Shown here: piece by piece, positions 17,965-26,568 of the stretch
Layout: the number at the start of each line of letters is the position of its first letter
Numbering within the stretch: the first letter of the stretch is position 1
Position numbers and translations under genes: made by a program
Notes under the pieces: generated by a model
The model's input: only the letters and a program-made list of their open reading frames with translations
Databases searched by the model: none
Told to the model about the DNA's origin: nothing
Assembly: GCA_024234265.1 (NCBI GenBank)
Contig: JACKOM010000005.1
Coordinates: forward strand, 124,001-188,000
Direction of reading: 5' to 3'
DNA: 64,000 nucleotides
Source of the DNA: Oceanospirillaceae bacterium
Lineage (GTDB): Bacteria > Pseudomonadota > Gammaproteobacteria > Pseudomonadales > Oceanobacteraceae

Positions 17965-17992
17965 AATATAGCAAATTTGGCTATGTGGTCAA
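17965..17992 (-). promoter_or_regulatory. Sigma-70-like promoter for rne
   Basis: On the minus strand a -35 element TTGACC (17987-17992) is followed after 16 bases by -10 TATATT (17965-17970). Each hexamer matches consensus at five of six positions. Transcription would start near 17957. Confidence 0.6.
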
Positions 17993-18020
17993 ACCGGTTT
18001 TTCTTAACTCAGAGCTTTAT

Positions 18021-18971
18021 ATGGTCGAATCGTCTAAGCAATCCGTACAGCTGGTCACTATTGATGCAGAATTTGCGGGCCAGAGGCTTGATAACTTCTT
18101 GTTAACCGCCCTGAAGGGGGCGCCTAAGTCATTGATTTACAGAATCATTCGAAAGGGCGAGGTGCGCATCAATAAGGGGCGTACCAAGCCAGAATATAAG
18201 TTGCAGCAAGGGGATGTGGTCAGGGTTCCGCCATTGCGTCTTTCCGAAGAAAAGGCAGCTCCCCAGGCCTCCGGTGGCCTATTGGAGCATCTGGAGTCGG
18301 CAATTTTGTTTGAAGATGAGTATCTGATCGTTGTTAACAAACCCACTGGTCTGGCAGTGCATGGCGGCAGTGGTGTAAGCCTTGGTTTGATTGAGGCTGT
18401 GCGCCAGATGCGCCCTGACGCCAAACGACTTGAGCTGGTGCATCGCCTGGATCGTGAAACATCTGGTGCCATTATGATCGCTAAACGCCGTTCTGCGCTT
18501 TTAGCCCTAAATGAGGCTCTGGCTTCAAAACAGGGTGTGGAGAAAAAGTACCTTGCGCTTGTTTACGGCACCTGGTCGAAGGGTGACAAAGAAATATCTG
18601 CTCCCTTGCTGAAAAATCAGCTGCAATCCGGCGAAAGAATCGTGCGCGTTAATCCAGAGGGTAAAAAATCACTGACCCGCTTCCGGATTATGGAGTCGTA
18701 CAAGGAATATACGCTCGTCTCGGCGGAGCCGGTTACCGGGCGAACCCATCAGATACGTGTGCACTGCCAATTTGCAGGCCACAGCATTGTGGGTGATGAC
18801 AAATACGCAGCCGATGATCAGTTGGTCCGTAGTAAATCACAGGGTGCAAAACGTCTGTTTTTACATGCCTATCGCCTGGCGTTTCGTCACCCGGCTTCGG
18901 GAGATATGGTGCAAATTGAGGCTCCTTATGATGTTGCGTTTGCAGACTTTTTGGCGGGCCTGCCTAAATGA
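18021..18971 (+). CDS. rluC: 23S rRNA pseudouridine synthase RluC
   Basis: This 316-residue enzyme makes pseudouridines in 23S rRNA (E. coli positions 955, 2504 and 2580). It has an N-terminal S4 RNA-binding domain (about residues 18-75, QRLDNFLL...IRKGEVRINKGR) and a catalytic domain with HRLDRETSG, whose Asp is the nucleophile. The ATG at 18021 (MVESSKQSV) is chosen over 17928 because the family starts there. It diverges from rne and its stop overlaps the next gene in an ATGA. Confidence 0.92.
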   Translation: MVESSKQSVQLVTIDAEFAGQRLDNFLLTALKGAPKSLIYRIIRKGEVRINKGRTKPEYKLQQGDVVRVPPLRLSEEKAAPQASGGLLEHLESAILFEDEYLIVVNKPTGLAVHGGSGVSLGLIEAVRQMRPDAKRLELVHRLDRETSGAIMIAKRRSALLALNEALASKQGVEKKYLALVYGTWSKGDKEISAPLLKNQLQSGERIVRVNPEGKKSLTRFRIMESYKEYTLVSAEPVTGRTHQIRVHCQFAGHSIVGDDKYAADDQLVRSKSQGAKRLFLHAYRLAFRHPASGDMVQIEAPYDVAFADFLAGLPK

Positions 18972-19624
18972 AAAAATATCGGCTTGTGGTATTTGATTGG
19001 GATGGAACCCTGGCTGATTCAACTGGGCGCATTGTATATGCGATGCAGGCGGCTGCGCGCACCCATGGTTATGAGTTGCGCAGCGAATGGGAAATAAAAC
19101 AAATTATCGGGCTTGAACTTGGCAAGGCTATTTCTGATTTATGGCCACATATGTTGCCATCCCAGGTTGCGGAAATGAAAGTTGCATATTCGCATCATTA
19201 TCAGGACGAAATTGCGCCGCAGGTGAGCCTGTATAAAGGGGCAATAAATCTGCTGAATGAGCTTAAGACATCGGAATTATTATTGGCTGTTGCCACAGGA
19301 AAAAGCCGACGCGGTTTGAATGCTGTCATTGATGAAATGGGGCTTGAGCAGTTATTTGCAGTCACCCGCTGTGCGGATGAAACCTGCTCCAAACCAGATC
19401 CTATGATGCTAAATCAGATTATTGATGTGAGTGGCATTTCCCGTGATGCGGTATTAATGGTGGGTGACACTAGTTTTGATTTGGATATGGCGGCAAATGC
19501 GGGTGTTGATGGAGTTGCCTTAACCCATGGTGCCCATGATAATGCGCGCCTTGCAAAATCGCCGCAGGTGGCCAGCTTTGCAAATTTGGCAGAATTTCAT
19601 AAATGGATGATGGAGCGGATATGA
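18968..19624 (+). CDS. HAD-superfamily hydrolase, phosphoglycolate-phosphatase-like
   Basis: This 218-residue HAD phosphatase has motif I DWDGTLADS (Asp nucleophile near residue 10), motif II in VATGKS, a conserved Lys in CSKPDP, and motif IV VGDTSFDLDMA. The alpha-helical cap between motifs I and II is of the phosphoglycolate phosphatase/beta-phosphoglucomutase class. The true substrate cannot be read from sequence. It overlaps both rluC and the S49 peptidase by ATGA, the same order as in Pseudomonas. Confidence 0.88.
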   Translation: MKKYRLVVFDWDGTLADSTGRIVYAMQAAARTHGYELRSEWEIKQIIGLELGKAISDLWPHMLPSQVAEMKVAYSHHYQDEIAPQVSLYKGAINLLNELKTSELLLAVATGKSRRGLNAVIDEMGLEQLFAVTRCADETCSKPDPMMLNQIIDVSGISRDAVLMVGDTSFDLDMAANAGVDGVALTHGAHDNARLAKSPQVASFANLAEFHKWMMERI

Positions 19625-20583
19625 GCGATTTTCCCGGGCGTCCGGATAATGAAAAAGAGTGGCGCTTAATTGAGAAGCTGGTTTTATCCCTTGGGGTGGA
19701 GCAGCGCCGCGCCCGTCGCTGGGGTATTTTTTTCAAACTGCTGACGTTTGCATATTTATTTTTTGTGGTGATGTTATTGGCACCTTCCGGCGGCCATGCG
19801 CCGTCCTTACCTAAAGACGGTTTTACTGCGGTTGTAGATGTGCAGGGTGTTATCGCAGCAGATGAAGCCGCATCTGCTGACAATATTATTGCAGGGTTGC
19901 GCGATGCCTTTGAGGCTGACGGTGTAAAGGCGGTTGTGCTGAATATAAACAGCCCAGGTGGCAGCCCGGTTCAGTCTGGTTATGTTTATGACGAAATTAT
20001 GCGCCTGAAAGAGCTGCATGGTATTCCGGTCTATGCTGTTATCGCCGATCTGGGGGCATCAGGTGCCTATTATATAGCAGCATCTGCGGATTACATTTAT
20101 GCCGATAAGGCCAGCTTGGTGGGTTCAATTGGCGTTATTGGTTCTGGTTTTGGCTTTGTTGGCACCATGGAGAAGCTGGGGGTAGAGCGCCGCCAGTACA
20201 CGTCGGGGGAGCACAAGGGCTTTCTTGATCCATTCTCCCCGGTCAAACCGGAAGAAAAAGTTTTCTGGGAGAGTGTGCTGAATAAAACCCACGAGCAATT
20301 TATTGCGCAGGTGAAACATGGTCGCGGAGATCGTCTCAAAGAAACCCCTGATATGTTCAGTGGTTTAATCTGGACAGGGGAGCAGGCACTGGAGCTTGGT
20401 CTGATTGATGGCCTTGGTAGTGTGGATTTTGTAGCGCGGGATGTCGTGCATGCTGAAGAGCTGGTCAACTTTACACCACAGGATTCCCCATTTGAGTCCC
20501 TGGTTTCCAGACTTGGGGCATCCATGGGTAAATCCATGGCCAGTGCAGCAGGCATCACGGCTTCAGGCTTGCAGCTACGCTAA
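19621..20583 (+). CDS. sppA: Signal peptide peptidase SppA-type S49 protease
   Basis: This 320-residue inner-membrane serine protease has one N-terminal membrane segment (about residues 38-58) and a ClpP-fold periplasmic domain. The nucleophile Ser lies in LGASGAYYIA and the general-base Lys in IYADKASLVGSIGVI. It is the short 36-kDa form with one S49 domain, not the duplicated 67-kDa E. coli type. The start at 19621 is preferred because it overlaps the upstream stop and gives the usual N-terminus. Role: degradation of cleaved signal peptides. Confidence 0.9.
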   Translation: MSDFPGRPDNEKEWRLIEKLVLSLGVEQRRARRWGIFFKLLTFAYLFFVVMLLAPSGGHAPSLPKDGFTAVVDVQGVIAADEAASADNIIAGLRDAFEADGVKAVVLNINSPGGSPVQSGYVYDEIMRLKELHGIPVYAVIADLGASGAYYIAASADYIYADKASLVGSIGVIGSGFGFVGTMEKLGVERRQYTSGEHKGFLDPFSPVKPEEKVFWESVLNKTHEQFIAQVKHGRGDRLKETPDMFSGLIWTGEQALELGLIDGLGSVDFVARDVVHAEELVNFTPQDSPFESLVSRLGASMGKSMASAAGITASGLQLR

Positions 20584-20589
20584 ATATTT

Positions 20590-20618
20590 TTGACATGAGA
20601 GGGGCTGCTGACTATTAT
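20590..20618 (+). promoter_or_regulatory. Sigma-70 promoter upstream of yceD-rpmF-plsX
   Basis: A perfect -35 TTGACA (20590-20595), a 17-base spacer and -10 TATTAT (20613-20618) lie between sppA and yceD. Predicted transcription starts near 20625, so the -10 overlaps the first possible yceD start (20617). Confidence 0.6.
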
Positions 20619-20628
20619 GTCGCGCACT

Positions 20629-21150
20629 ATGAATCAGGGTACCATTCCGGCTCGAGTTGATCCCATCAAGTGTGTTGAGCAAAACACACATATCGAAGGC
20701 GTTCTGGCAGTTTCAAAGCTTGATCGTCTGGGGGATTACCTCACTGAGCGCAGTGGCGAAGTCCAAGTCAGCATGACCTTTGGTCGTGATGAACAGAAAA
20801 TCGCTACGCTTCAGGGGCAGTGTGACACGCGGGTAAAAATGCTGTGCCAGCGATGCCTGAAACCTGTTGAAGTTGAAGTCAGTTCCGAGTTTTCCCTCGG
20901 TATTGTTTTCAGCGATGAACAGGCCAGTCATTTGCCTAAGCAGTATGATCCGATTGTGACAGACGGCGAATCCCTGGCTCTGCCGCAACTGCTGGAAGAC
21001 GAACTGATACTGAGTTTGCCCATGTTTGCTTATCACGATCATTGTGAAGAGCACGAGCACACCAGTGAGTCCGTTTCATCGCAGGATGAGGCAGTGGTGG
21101 AAAAGAAAGAAAACCCATTTAGCGTTTTAGCGCAGTTAAAGAAAAGTTAG
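20629..21150 (+). CDS. yceD: YceD family protein (DUF177), 23S rRNA accumulation protein
   Basis: This protein of about 173 residues belongs to the DUF177 family linked to 23S rRNA accumulation and co-operonic with rpmF. The paired cysteines CQRCLKPVEVE (about residues 73-76), the DGESLALPQLLEDELILSLPM segment and the acidic His/Glu region before NPFSVLAQLK are family features. The frame is open from an ATG at 20617, but the ATG at 20629 (MNQGTIPARVDPIK) fits the family N-terminus better, and 20617 lies inside a likely -10 element. Confidence 0.85.
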   Translation: MNQGTIPARVDPIKCVEQNTHIEGVLAVSKLDRLGDYLTERSGEVQVSMTFGRDEQKIATLQGQCDTRVKMLCQRCLKPVEVEVSSEFSLGIVFSDEQASHLPKQYDPIVTDGESLALPQLLEDELILSLPMFAYHDHCEEHEHTSESVSSQDEAVVEKKENPFSVLAQLKKS

Positions 21151-21162
21151 TAGGAGCCCAAC

Positions 21163-21342
21163 ATGGCTGTTCAGCAAAACAAAGTTTCACGTTCCAAGCG
21201 CGATATGCGTCGCTCACACGATGCTCTGACCACTGGCGCTCTGTCTATCGATCAGACTTCTGGTGAAACCCATCTGCGTCACCACGTGACTCCAGACGGT
21301 TTCTACCGTGGTCGTAAAGTGATTGCGTCCAAAGCTGACTAA
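21163..21342 (+). CDS. rpmF: 50S ribosomal protein L32
   Basis: This 59-residue gene encodes L32, beginning MAVQQNKVSRSKRDMRRSHD and ending GRKVIASKAD. It has a good ribosome site (TAGGAG). It lies 12 bases after yceD and 2 bases before plsX, the standard yceD-rpmF-plsX order. It lacks the zinc-binding cysteines present in some L32 proteins. Confidence 0.97.
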   Translation: MAVQQNKVSRSKRDMRRSHDALTTGALSIDQTSGETHLRHHVTPDGFYRGRKVIASKAD

Positions 21343-21344
21343 TC

Positions 21345-22343
21345 ATGATTACCATTGCAGTCGATGCAATGGGCGGGGACTTCGGTCCCCGCGAAACCAT
21401 CCCCGCTATTCTTAAGTTCCTTGCTACACACTCCGATTGCACCATCCTTGTATTTGGCATCCCCCAGGAAACTGACGCATATCTTGCTGGCCACGGCTTT
21501 GCTGGACGTTTGATTTTTTGCCCTGTAAATGAAGTGGTTGATAGTGATGAAACCGCATCTTCAGCCCTGCGCAGCAAAAAACAATCTTCAATGCGCCTGA
21601 TGCTCAATGCTGTAAATGAAGGGCGCGCCGATTGCGCAGTCAGTGCCGGCAATACGGGAGCCCTGGTTGCCATTAGTCGTTTTGTGCTAAAGACCATGCC
21701 CGGGGTCGATCGCCCCGCATTAACCGCCATTATTCCTGGGCGCAAAGGCTTTACATGCCTGCTTGACCTTGGCGCCAATGTCGAATGCAGCAGTGCAAAC
21801 CTTGTGCAGTTTGCCCGCATGGGTACAGCCTATATTTCGGTTCTGACCGGCAAGGCGCAACCCAGTGTAGGCCTCCTGAACATAGGTACAGAGGAGCAAA
21901 AGGGCAGTGATGATATTCGCCTGGCCCATGCACAACTCAAAGAAGACAGCGGCCTTAGCTATAAGGGCTATGTGGAGCCGGACCATCTGTATGATGCAGC
22001 GGTCGATGTGGTTGTGTGCGGCGGCTTTATTGGCAACGTGGTACTGAAAACCAGCGAAGGCCTGGTGTCATTTGTTGTAGAACTCATTCGCCTGGCATTC
22101 AAACGTAATTTATTAACCCGGATTGCAGGCTTAGTTGCACTGCCGGTGCTTGAGCGTATGCAGCGTCGTTTGAATCCTGATATGAAAAACGGCGCCGTTC
22201 TGCTGGGACTGAATGGCATTGTGGTCAAAAGCCATGGCAAGGCACAGGCTGCAGCCTTCGAAAAAGCCGTTGAAAATGCCTATTGGCTGAGCAGCGGCAA
22301 GCTGATTGAGAAGCTGCATGAGCAGATAATTCGAACCGGTTAA
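21345..22343 (+). CDS. plsX: Phosphate acyltransferase PlsX
   Basis: This 332-residue soluble enzyme converts acyl-ACP to acyl-phosphate for phospholipid synthesis. Family landmarks are the start ITIAVDAMGGDFGPRETIPAI, SAGNTGALVAIS, LLDLGANVEC and VVCGGFIGNVVLKTSEG. It begins 2 bases after rpmF and is followed by the fab genes, tying lipid synthesis to ribosome production. Confidence 0.95.
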   Translation: MITIAVDAMGGDFGPRETIPAILKFLATHSDCTILVFGIPQETDAYLAGHGFAGRLIFCPVNEVVDSDETASSALRSKKQSSMRLMLNAVNEGRADCAVSAGNTGALVAISRFVLKTMPGVDRPALTAIIPGRKGFTCLLDLGANVECSSANLVQFARMGTAYISVLTGKAQPSVGLLNIGTEEQKGSDDIRLAHAQLKEDSGLSYKGYVEPDHLYDAAVDVVVCGGFIGNVVLKTSEGLVSFVVELIRLAFKRNLLTRIAGLVALPVLERMQRRLNPDMKNGAVLLGLNGIVVKSHGKAQAAAFEKAVENAYWLSSGKLIEKLHEQIIRTG

Positions 22344-22408
22344 CACAACACTGCTATCTGTCCATTTTCTGTAACATTCAACTTGTAATAATATCCCGCC
22401 CTTAAATG

Positions 22409-22438
22409 TTGAAGTTTCAGATCGTAAATAACTATAAG
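22409..22438 (+). promoter_or_regulatory. Possible fabD promoter
   Basis: In the 106-base gap before fabD, TTGAAG (22409-22414) and TATAAG (22433-22438) are 18 bases apart. The match is moderate and would give a very short leader. Confidence 0.35.
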
Positions 22439-22449
22439 TTGGGTAAAAA

Positions 22450-23373
22450 ATGAGCGGAATCGCAGTCTTATTCCCGGGCCAAGGCTCACAAAGCGTTGGC
22501 ATGCTGAAAGATTTACATGATGAATATGCCAGTGTGCGCGCTACCCTGAGTGCCGCTTCTGCTGCAATAGATTTAGACCTTGCTGCATTAATGTTTGAAG
22601 GTCCTGCAGAAAACCTCAATTCCACCGAGAATACCCAGCCAGCCTTATTGGCAGCGTCATTTGCTATCTGGCAATTAGCCAAAGATAAATTACCTGTGCC
22701 ACAACTGATGGCGGGCCACAGCCTTGGTGAATATTCTGCATTGGTCGCTGCAGGTGCCATCAGCCTTGAAAATGGCGTACGCATAGTGCGCAAACGTGGT
22801 CAGCTTATGCAATCAGCTGTTCCTGCAGGGCAGGGGGCCATGGCTGCCATTCTCAACCTGGACGACGCCATTATCGAAGAGGTTTGCCGCAGCATAAGCC
22901 CTGAAGGCTTAGTCGGGTGCGCGAACTACAACTCCCCTGGTCAGGTGGTGATTGCAGGCAAAAAGGAGTTGGTTGAGCAAGCCATGGCTGCTTGTAAAGA
23001 GCGCGGCGCTAAACGCGCTTTGGCATTGCCGGTATCCGGCCCATTCCATTCTGCTTTGATGCGCCCTGCTGCTGAGCAGTTTGCTGAGTTCCTGCGTGAT
23101 ATCGAAATTCAGATGCCACACATTCCAGTGCTGCAAAATGCGCAGAATCGTTTTGCAACCAGCATCGACGACATAAAGAACCTGCTTGTGGAGCAAATTG
23201 CTTCCCCGGTTATGTGGACGCAAGCCGTAGGCATTATGGCGACACAGGGCATTACCCAGGCGTATGAAGTTGGCCCGGGTCAGGTGCTGAGCGGATTAGT
23301 AAAACGGATCAATCCTGAATTGCCATGCTCCGCAGTCAATAACATGGCAGCCCTTGAAGGAATCACCCAATGA
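22450..23373 (+). CDS. fabD: Malonyl-CoA-ACP transacylase
   Basis: This 307-residue enzyme transfers malonate from CoA to acyl carrier protein. It has the N-terminal FPGQGSQ, the nucleophile motif GHSLGEYSALV (Ser about residue 92) and the catalytic His in SGPFHSALM (about 200). It overlaps fabG by four bases. The upstream gap separates it from plsX and may hold its own promoter. Confidence 0.96.
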   Translation: MSGIAVLFPGQGSQSVGMLKDLHDEYASVRATLSAASAAIDLDLAALMFEGPAENLNSTENTQPALLAASFAIWQLAKDKLPVPQLMAGHSLGEYSALVAAGAISLENGVRIVRKRGQLMQSAVPAGQGAMAAILNLDDAIIEEVCRSISPEGLVGCANYNSPGQVVIAGKKELVEQAMAACKERGAKRALALPVSGPFHSALMRPAAEQFAEFLRDIEIQMPHIPVLQNAQNRFATSIDDIKNLLVEQIASPVMWTQAVGIMATQGITQAYEVGPGQVLSGLVKRINPELPCSAVNNMAALEGITQ

Positions 23374-24101
23374 CAGCTTCAAAACCCTTAGCGGTTGTTA
23401 CTGGCGCAAGCCGCGGTATCGGCCTCGCTATTGCCACATCTTTGCAAAATGCAGGTTTTTTTGTGATTGGCAGCGCCACATCTGAGTCAGGTGTGGCCAA
23501 GTTGCGCGATGCACTAGGCGAGCAGGGCACGGCATTCACCCTGAATCTGGCGGATGTACAAAGCACAGAAAGTTTTGTTGCACAGGTTAGTGCCATTGGC
23601 ACTCCAGCCGTGCTGGTAAATAACGCTGGCATTACCAGTGACAATCTTTCCATGCGCATGAAAGATGAAGAATGGCAAAACGTGCTGGATACCAATTTAA
23701 CCGGCACATTTCGTCTTATTCGCAGTTTCCTGAAGGGCATGATGAAAGCCCGTTACGGCCGCATTATTAATATCAGCTCTGTGGTTGCCACCATGGGTAA
23801 TCCGGGGCAGGTCAATTACTGCGCAAGCAAGGCCGGTCTTGAAGGCATGACGCGTTCACTGGCCCAGGAGCTGGGAAGTCGCAATATTACTGTAAACGCT
23901 GTGGCCCCCGGTTTTATTGCCACAGATATGACAAATGAATTAACAGATGATCAGAAAAACGCCATGCTGGCGCGAATTCCCCTGCAGCGCTATGGCGAAG
24001 CGGCGGACATCGCGCATGCGGTTGTTTATCTGGCTTCCGCGGGCGCCGGGTATGTTACCGGACAAATTCTGCACGTTAATGGTGGATTGAATATGGGTTA
24101 G
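23370..24101 (+). CDS. fabG: 3-oxoacyl-ACP reductase FabG
   Basis: This 243-residue short-chain dehydrogenase performs the first NADPH-dependent reduction of the fatty-acid elongation cycle. It shows TGASRGIG (cofactor site), NNAGIT, the catalytic Ser in INISSVVATMG and YCASK (Tyr/Lys). It overlaps fabD by ATGA and is followed by acpP. Confidence 0.95.
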   Translation: MTASKPLAVVTGASRGIGLAIATSLQNAGFFVIGSATSESGVAKLRDALGEQGTAFTLNLADVQSTESFVAQVSAIGTPAVLVNNAGITSDNLSMRMKDEEWQNVLDTNLTGTFRLIRSFLKGMMKARYGRIINISSVVATMGNPGQVNYCASKAGLEGMTRSLAQELGSRNITVNAVAPGFIATDMTNELTDDQKNAMLARIPLQRYGEAADIAHAVVYLASAGAGYVTGQILHVNGGLNMG

Positions 24102-24104
24102 CGG

Positions 24105-24132
24105 TTTACCCGCAGACAAACCCGAGTATAAT
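24105..24132 (+). promoter_or_regulatory. Promoter for acpP
   Basis: A perfect -10 TATAAT (24127-24132) lies 16 bases after a weak -35 TTTACC (24105-24110), in the 98-base gap before acpP. Carrier protein is needed in large amounts, and a separate acpP promoter is known in related bacteria. Confidence 0.55.
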
Positions 24133-24199
24133 GGCGGCGTTCTGGAGCGGAAGCAGCAGTTACGTCGCAGCGTTTCCTTACAATAAACAGGAAGAAAAC

Positions 24200-24433
24200 A
24201 TGAGCAGCATCGAAGAACGCGTTAAAAAAGTAGTTTGTGAACAACTGGGTGTGAAAGAGGAAGATGTAAAAGGCTCTTCTCGCTTTGTTGAAGATCTGGG
24301 TGCCGACTCCCTGGATACCGTAGAGCTGGTAATGGCTCTGGAAGAAGAATTCGAAACTGAAATTCCGGATGAAGATGCTGAGAAGCTGACCACTGTTCAA
24401 GAGTCCATTGATTACATCATTGCGCACATCTAA
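24200..24433 (+). CDS. acpP: Acyl carrier protein
   Basis: This 77-residue acidic protein carries growing acyl chains. The phosphopantetheine Ser is in GADSLDTVELVMALEEEF (about residue 37-38). The ATG at 24200 follows the ribosome site CAGGAAG; an upstream in-frame start has no family support. A terminator follows directly. Confidence 0.97.
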   Translation: MSSIEERVKKVVCEQLGVKEEDVKGSSRFVEDLGADSLDTVELVMALEEEFETEIPDEDAEKLTTVQESIDYIIAHI

Positions 24434-24458
24434 CAGTTGAATATCTTTGCATGACAGT

Positions 24459-24490
24459 AAAGCCGCCCCGTTTGAGGCGGCTTTTCTTTT
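24459..24490 (+). terminator. Intrinsic terminator after acpP
   Basis: A 9-bp stem (AAAGCCGCC 24459-24467 with GGCGGCTTT 24476-24484) is followed by TTCTTTT. It lies between acpP and fabF and probably limits readthrough so that acpP message exceeds fabF message. Confidence 0.85.
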
Positions 24491-24505
24491 TGAATGGAGA
24501 CTCAT

Positions 24506-25747
24506 ATGTCAAAGCGGCGAGTGGTAGTCACAGGCATGGGGGCAATAACCCCAATCGCGAATAATCTGGCGGATACCTGGCAGGGTCTTATTAATGGGCA
24601 AAGCGGCATCCGCGAAATTACCCATTTTGATGCAGGTAATCTGACCACCCGTTTTGCAGGCACCATCCAGGATTTTAATCCTGAACCCCACATCAGCGCG
24701 AAAGACGCGCGTAAAGTCGATTTATTTATTCAGTATGGTGTTGTAGCCGCCGCTGAAGCGATTGCCGAATCAGGCATTACCGAAGCCGGTATTGACCCAG
24801 CGCGCATTGGCGTAGCCATGGGCTCAGGCATTGGTGGTTTAGGCACAATCGAAACCAATCACCAGCAATTATTAGAAAATGGCCCGCGCCGCGTTTCACC
24901 GTTTTATATTCCCGGTGCCATCATCAATATGATTTCCGGCCAGCTGGCCATTAAGTTTGGCTTTAAAGGCCCGAATATCGCCATCGTCAGCGCCTGCACA
25001 ACCGGTACACATAATATTGGTTATGCAGCACGCACCATTGCCTACGGTGATGCTGACATCATGATCGCAGGCGGCGCTGAGCAGGCCTGCACACCCTCTG
25101 GCATGGCAGGTTTTGCTGCCGCCCGTGCATTATCCACCCGCAATGATGAACCCGCGAAAGCATCCCGCCCCTGGGATAAAGATCGCGATGGTTTTGTATT
25201 AAGTGATGGCGCCGGTGCACTGGTGTTAGAAGAATACGAACATGCAAAAGCCCGTGGCGCAAAAATTTATGCTGAATTAACGGGTTTTGGTATGAGTGAT
25301 GATGCATTTCACATTACTGCACCACCGGAAGATGGCTCAGGTGCGCGTAATGCCATGGCAAATGCATTAAAAGACGCACAGCTTGCGCCGCAAAAAATCG
25401 GTTACATCAATGCCCACGGCACCAGCACACTCGCCGGCGACGTGGCAGAAAGCAGCGCCATTGAAAATCTATTTGGTGAGCACGCATTTAAATTAGCGGT
25501 AAGCTCTACCAAATCCATGACAGGTCATTTATTGGGTGCTGCTGGCGCGGTTGAAGCTATTTTTTCCGTATTAGCCCTGCACCACGGTATTCTGCCGCCA
25601 ACCATTAACCTGCAGGAAGCCGCCGAAGGTTGCCGACTTGATTATGTGCCCAATAACGCGCGCAAAGTTGATGGTCTTGAGCATGTCATCAGCAATTCGT
25701 TTGGTTTTGGTGGCACTAACGCAAGTTTGTTATTCAGTAAAATCTGA
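24506..25747 (+). CDS. fabF: 3-oxoacyl-ACP synthase II (KAS II)
   Basis: This 413-residue condensing enzyme elongates acyl-ACP. The active-site Cys is in VSACTTGTHNIG, and the two His are in NAHGTST and TKSMTGHLLGAAG. The start at 24506 (MSKRRVVVTGMG) has GGAGA upstream; the extension to 24494 has none. It overlaps pabC by one base. Confidence 0.95.
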   Translation: MSKRRVVVTGMGAITPIANNLADTWQGLINGQSGIREITHFDAGNLTTRFAGTIQDFNPEPHISAKDARKVDLFIQYGVVAAAEAIAESGITEAGIDPARIGVAMGSGIGGLGTIETNHQQLLENGPRRVSPFYIPGAIINMISGQLAIKFGFKGPNIAIVSACTTGTHNIGYAARTIAYGDADIMIAGGAEQACTPSGMAGFAAARALSTRNDEPAKASRPWDKDRDGFVLSDGAGALVLEEYEHAKARGAKIYAELTGFGMSDDAFHITAPPEDGSGARNAMANALKDAQLAPQKIGYINAHGTSTLAGDVAESSAIENLFGEHAFKLAVSSTKSMTGHLLGAAGAVEAIFSVLALHHGILPPTINLQEAAEGCRLDYVPNNARKVDGLEHVISNSFGFGGTNASLLFSKI

Positions 25748-26568
25748 TGTGGCTTTTTACCCCGCAAGCAGGCATTGCAAACCCGGCCAACCTTGACCGG
25801 GGCTTGCAATTTGGGGATGGCATATTCGAAACCATGCTATTACAAAATGGCCGCGTGGTTTCAATTGCCCGCCATTTGCAGCGCTTGAAATTAAGCATTT
25901 TGCGCTTAGCACTACCGGAAATTGCGGATTTCGAAACCAAGCTACAAGGGGCGATTTCTGCGCTGCAACAGGCAGCAGGACTGCAAAACGGCATTGTGAA
26001 ATTAATTTATACCCGGGGTGCAGCAGGGCGAGGATATTTGCCCATAAATGCCGAGCCCTGCTGGTATGTCACCCTGAATGCTTTAACTGCAGCAGCTCCC
26101 CATCAGGGATTAAATATTGCGATAGCTGAAACCCAGGTATGCATGCAAAAACAAATGGCGGGCTTGAAGCATCTCAATCGCCTGGAAAATGTCTTGGCGC
26201 GTATGGAGTGTGAAAGCTTGGGCAGCGATGAAGTGTTAATGCTCAACGCTTTTGATCAGGTGATAGAAGCCAGCGCGCACAATGTGTTTTTCATTATCCG
26301 TGGCCAGCTTTGCACTCCTGAATTAAATCTTTCGGGTGTAAGTGGCATTATGCGTGCCCGGGTATTAGATTTTTGTGCCCAACAGGGAATAACATGCAGC
26401 GGGCGGGTAATCCAGCGTGACGAACTTGCTGATGTAACCAGCATGTTACTGACAAACAGCATTAACGGGCCGCGTCAGGTCGCTGTTTTTGCGGGCCGCA
26501 GTTTGCAGCAAGATAATCAGTTCGACTCCATTATTAATGCATATCAGACCGGAAGGCTTGATGAATAG
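25747..26568 (+). CDS. pabC: 4-amino-4-deoxychorismate lyase
   Basis: This 273-residue fold-type IV PLP enzyme releases 4-aminobenzoate from aminodeoxychorismate for folate. It shows RGLQFGDGIFETM, the PLP Lys in GLKHLNRLENVLAR (about residue 140) and the phosphate-binding TSMLLTNSINGPRQV. It starts inside the fabF stop codon and overlaps mltG by eight bases, the conserved fabF-pabC-mltG order. Confidence 0.92.
   Translation: MWLFTPQAGIANPANLDRGLQFGDGIFETMLLQNGRVVSIARHLQRLKLSILRLALPEIADFETKLQGAISALQQAAGLQNGIVKLIYTRGAAGRGYLPINAEPCWYVTLNALTAAAPHQGLNIAIAETQVCMQKQMAGLKHLNRLENVLARMECESLGSDEVLMLNAFDQVIEASAHNVFFIIRGQLCTPELNLSGVSGIMRARVLDFCAQQGITCSGRVIQRDELADVTSMLLTNSINGPRQVAVFAGRSLQQDNQFDSIINAYQTGRLDE

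Noticed and set aside
22131..22793. Open frame of 220 codons opposite plsX and fabD
   Set aside because: It crosses the ends of two certain genes on the other strand and shows no protein features.
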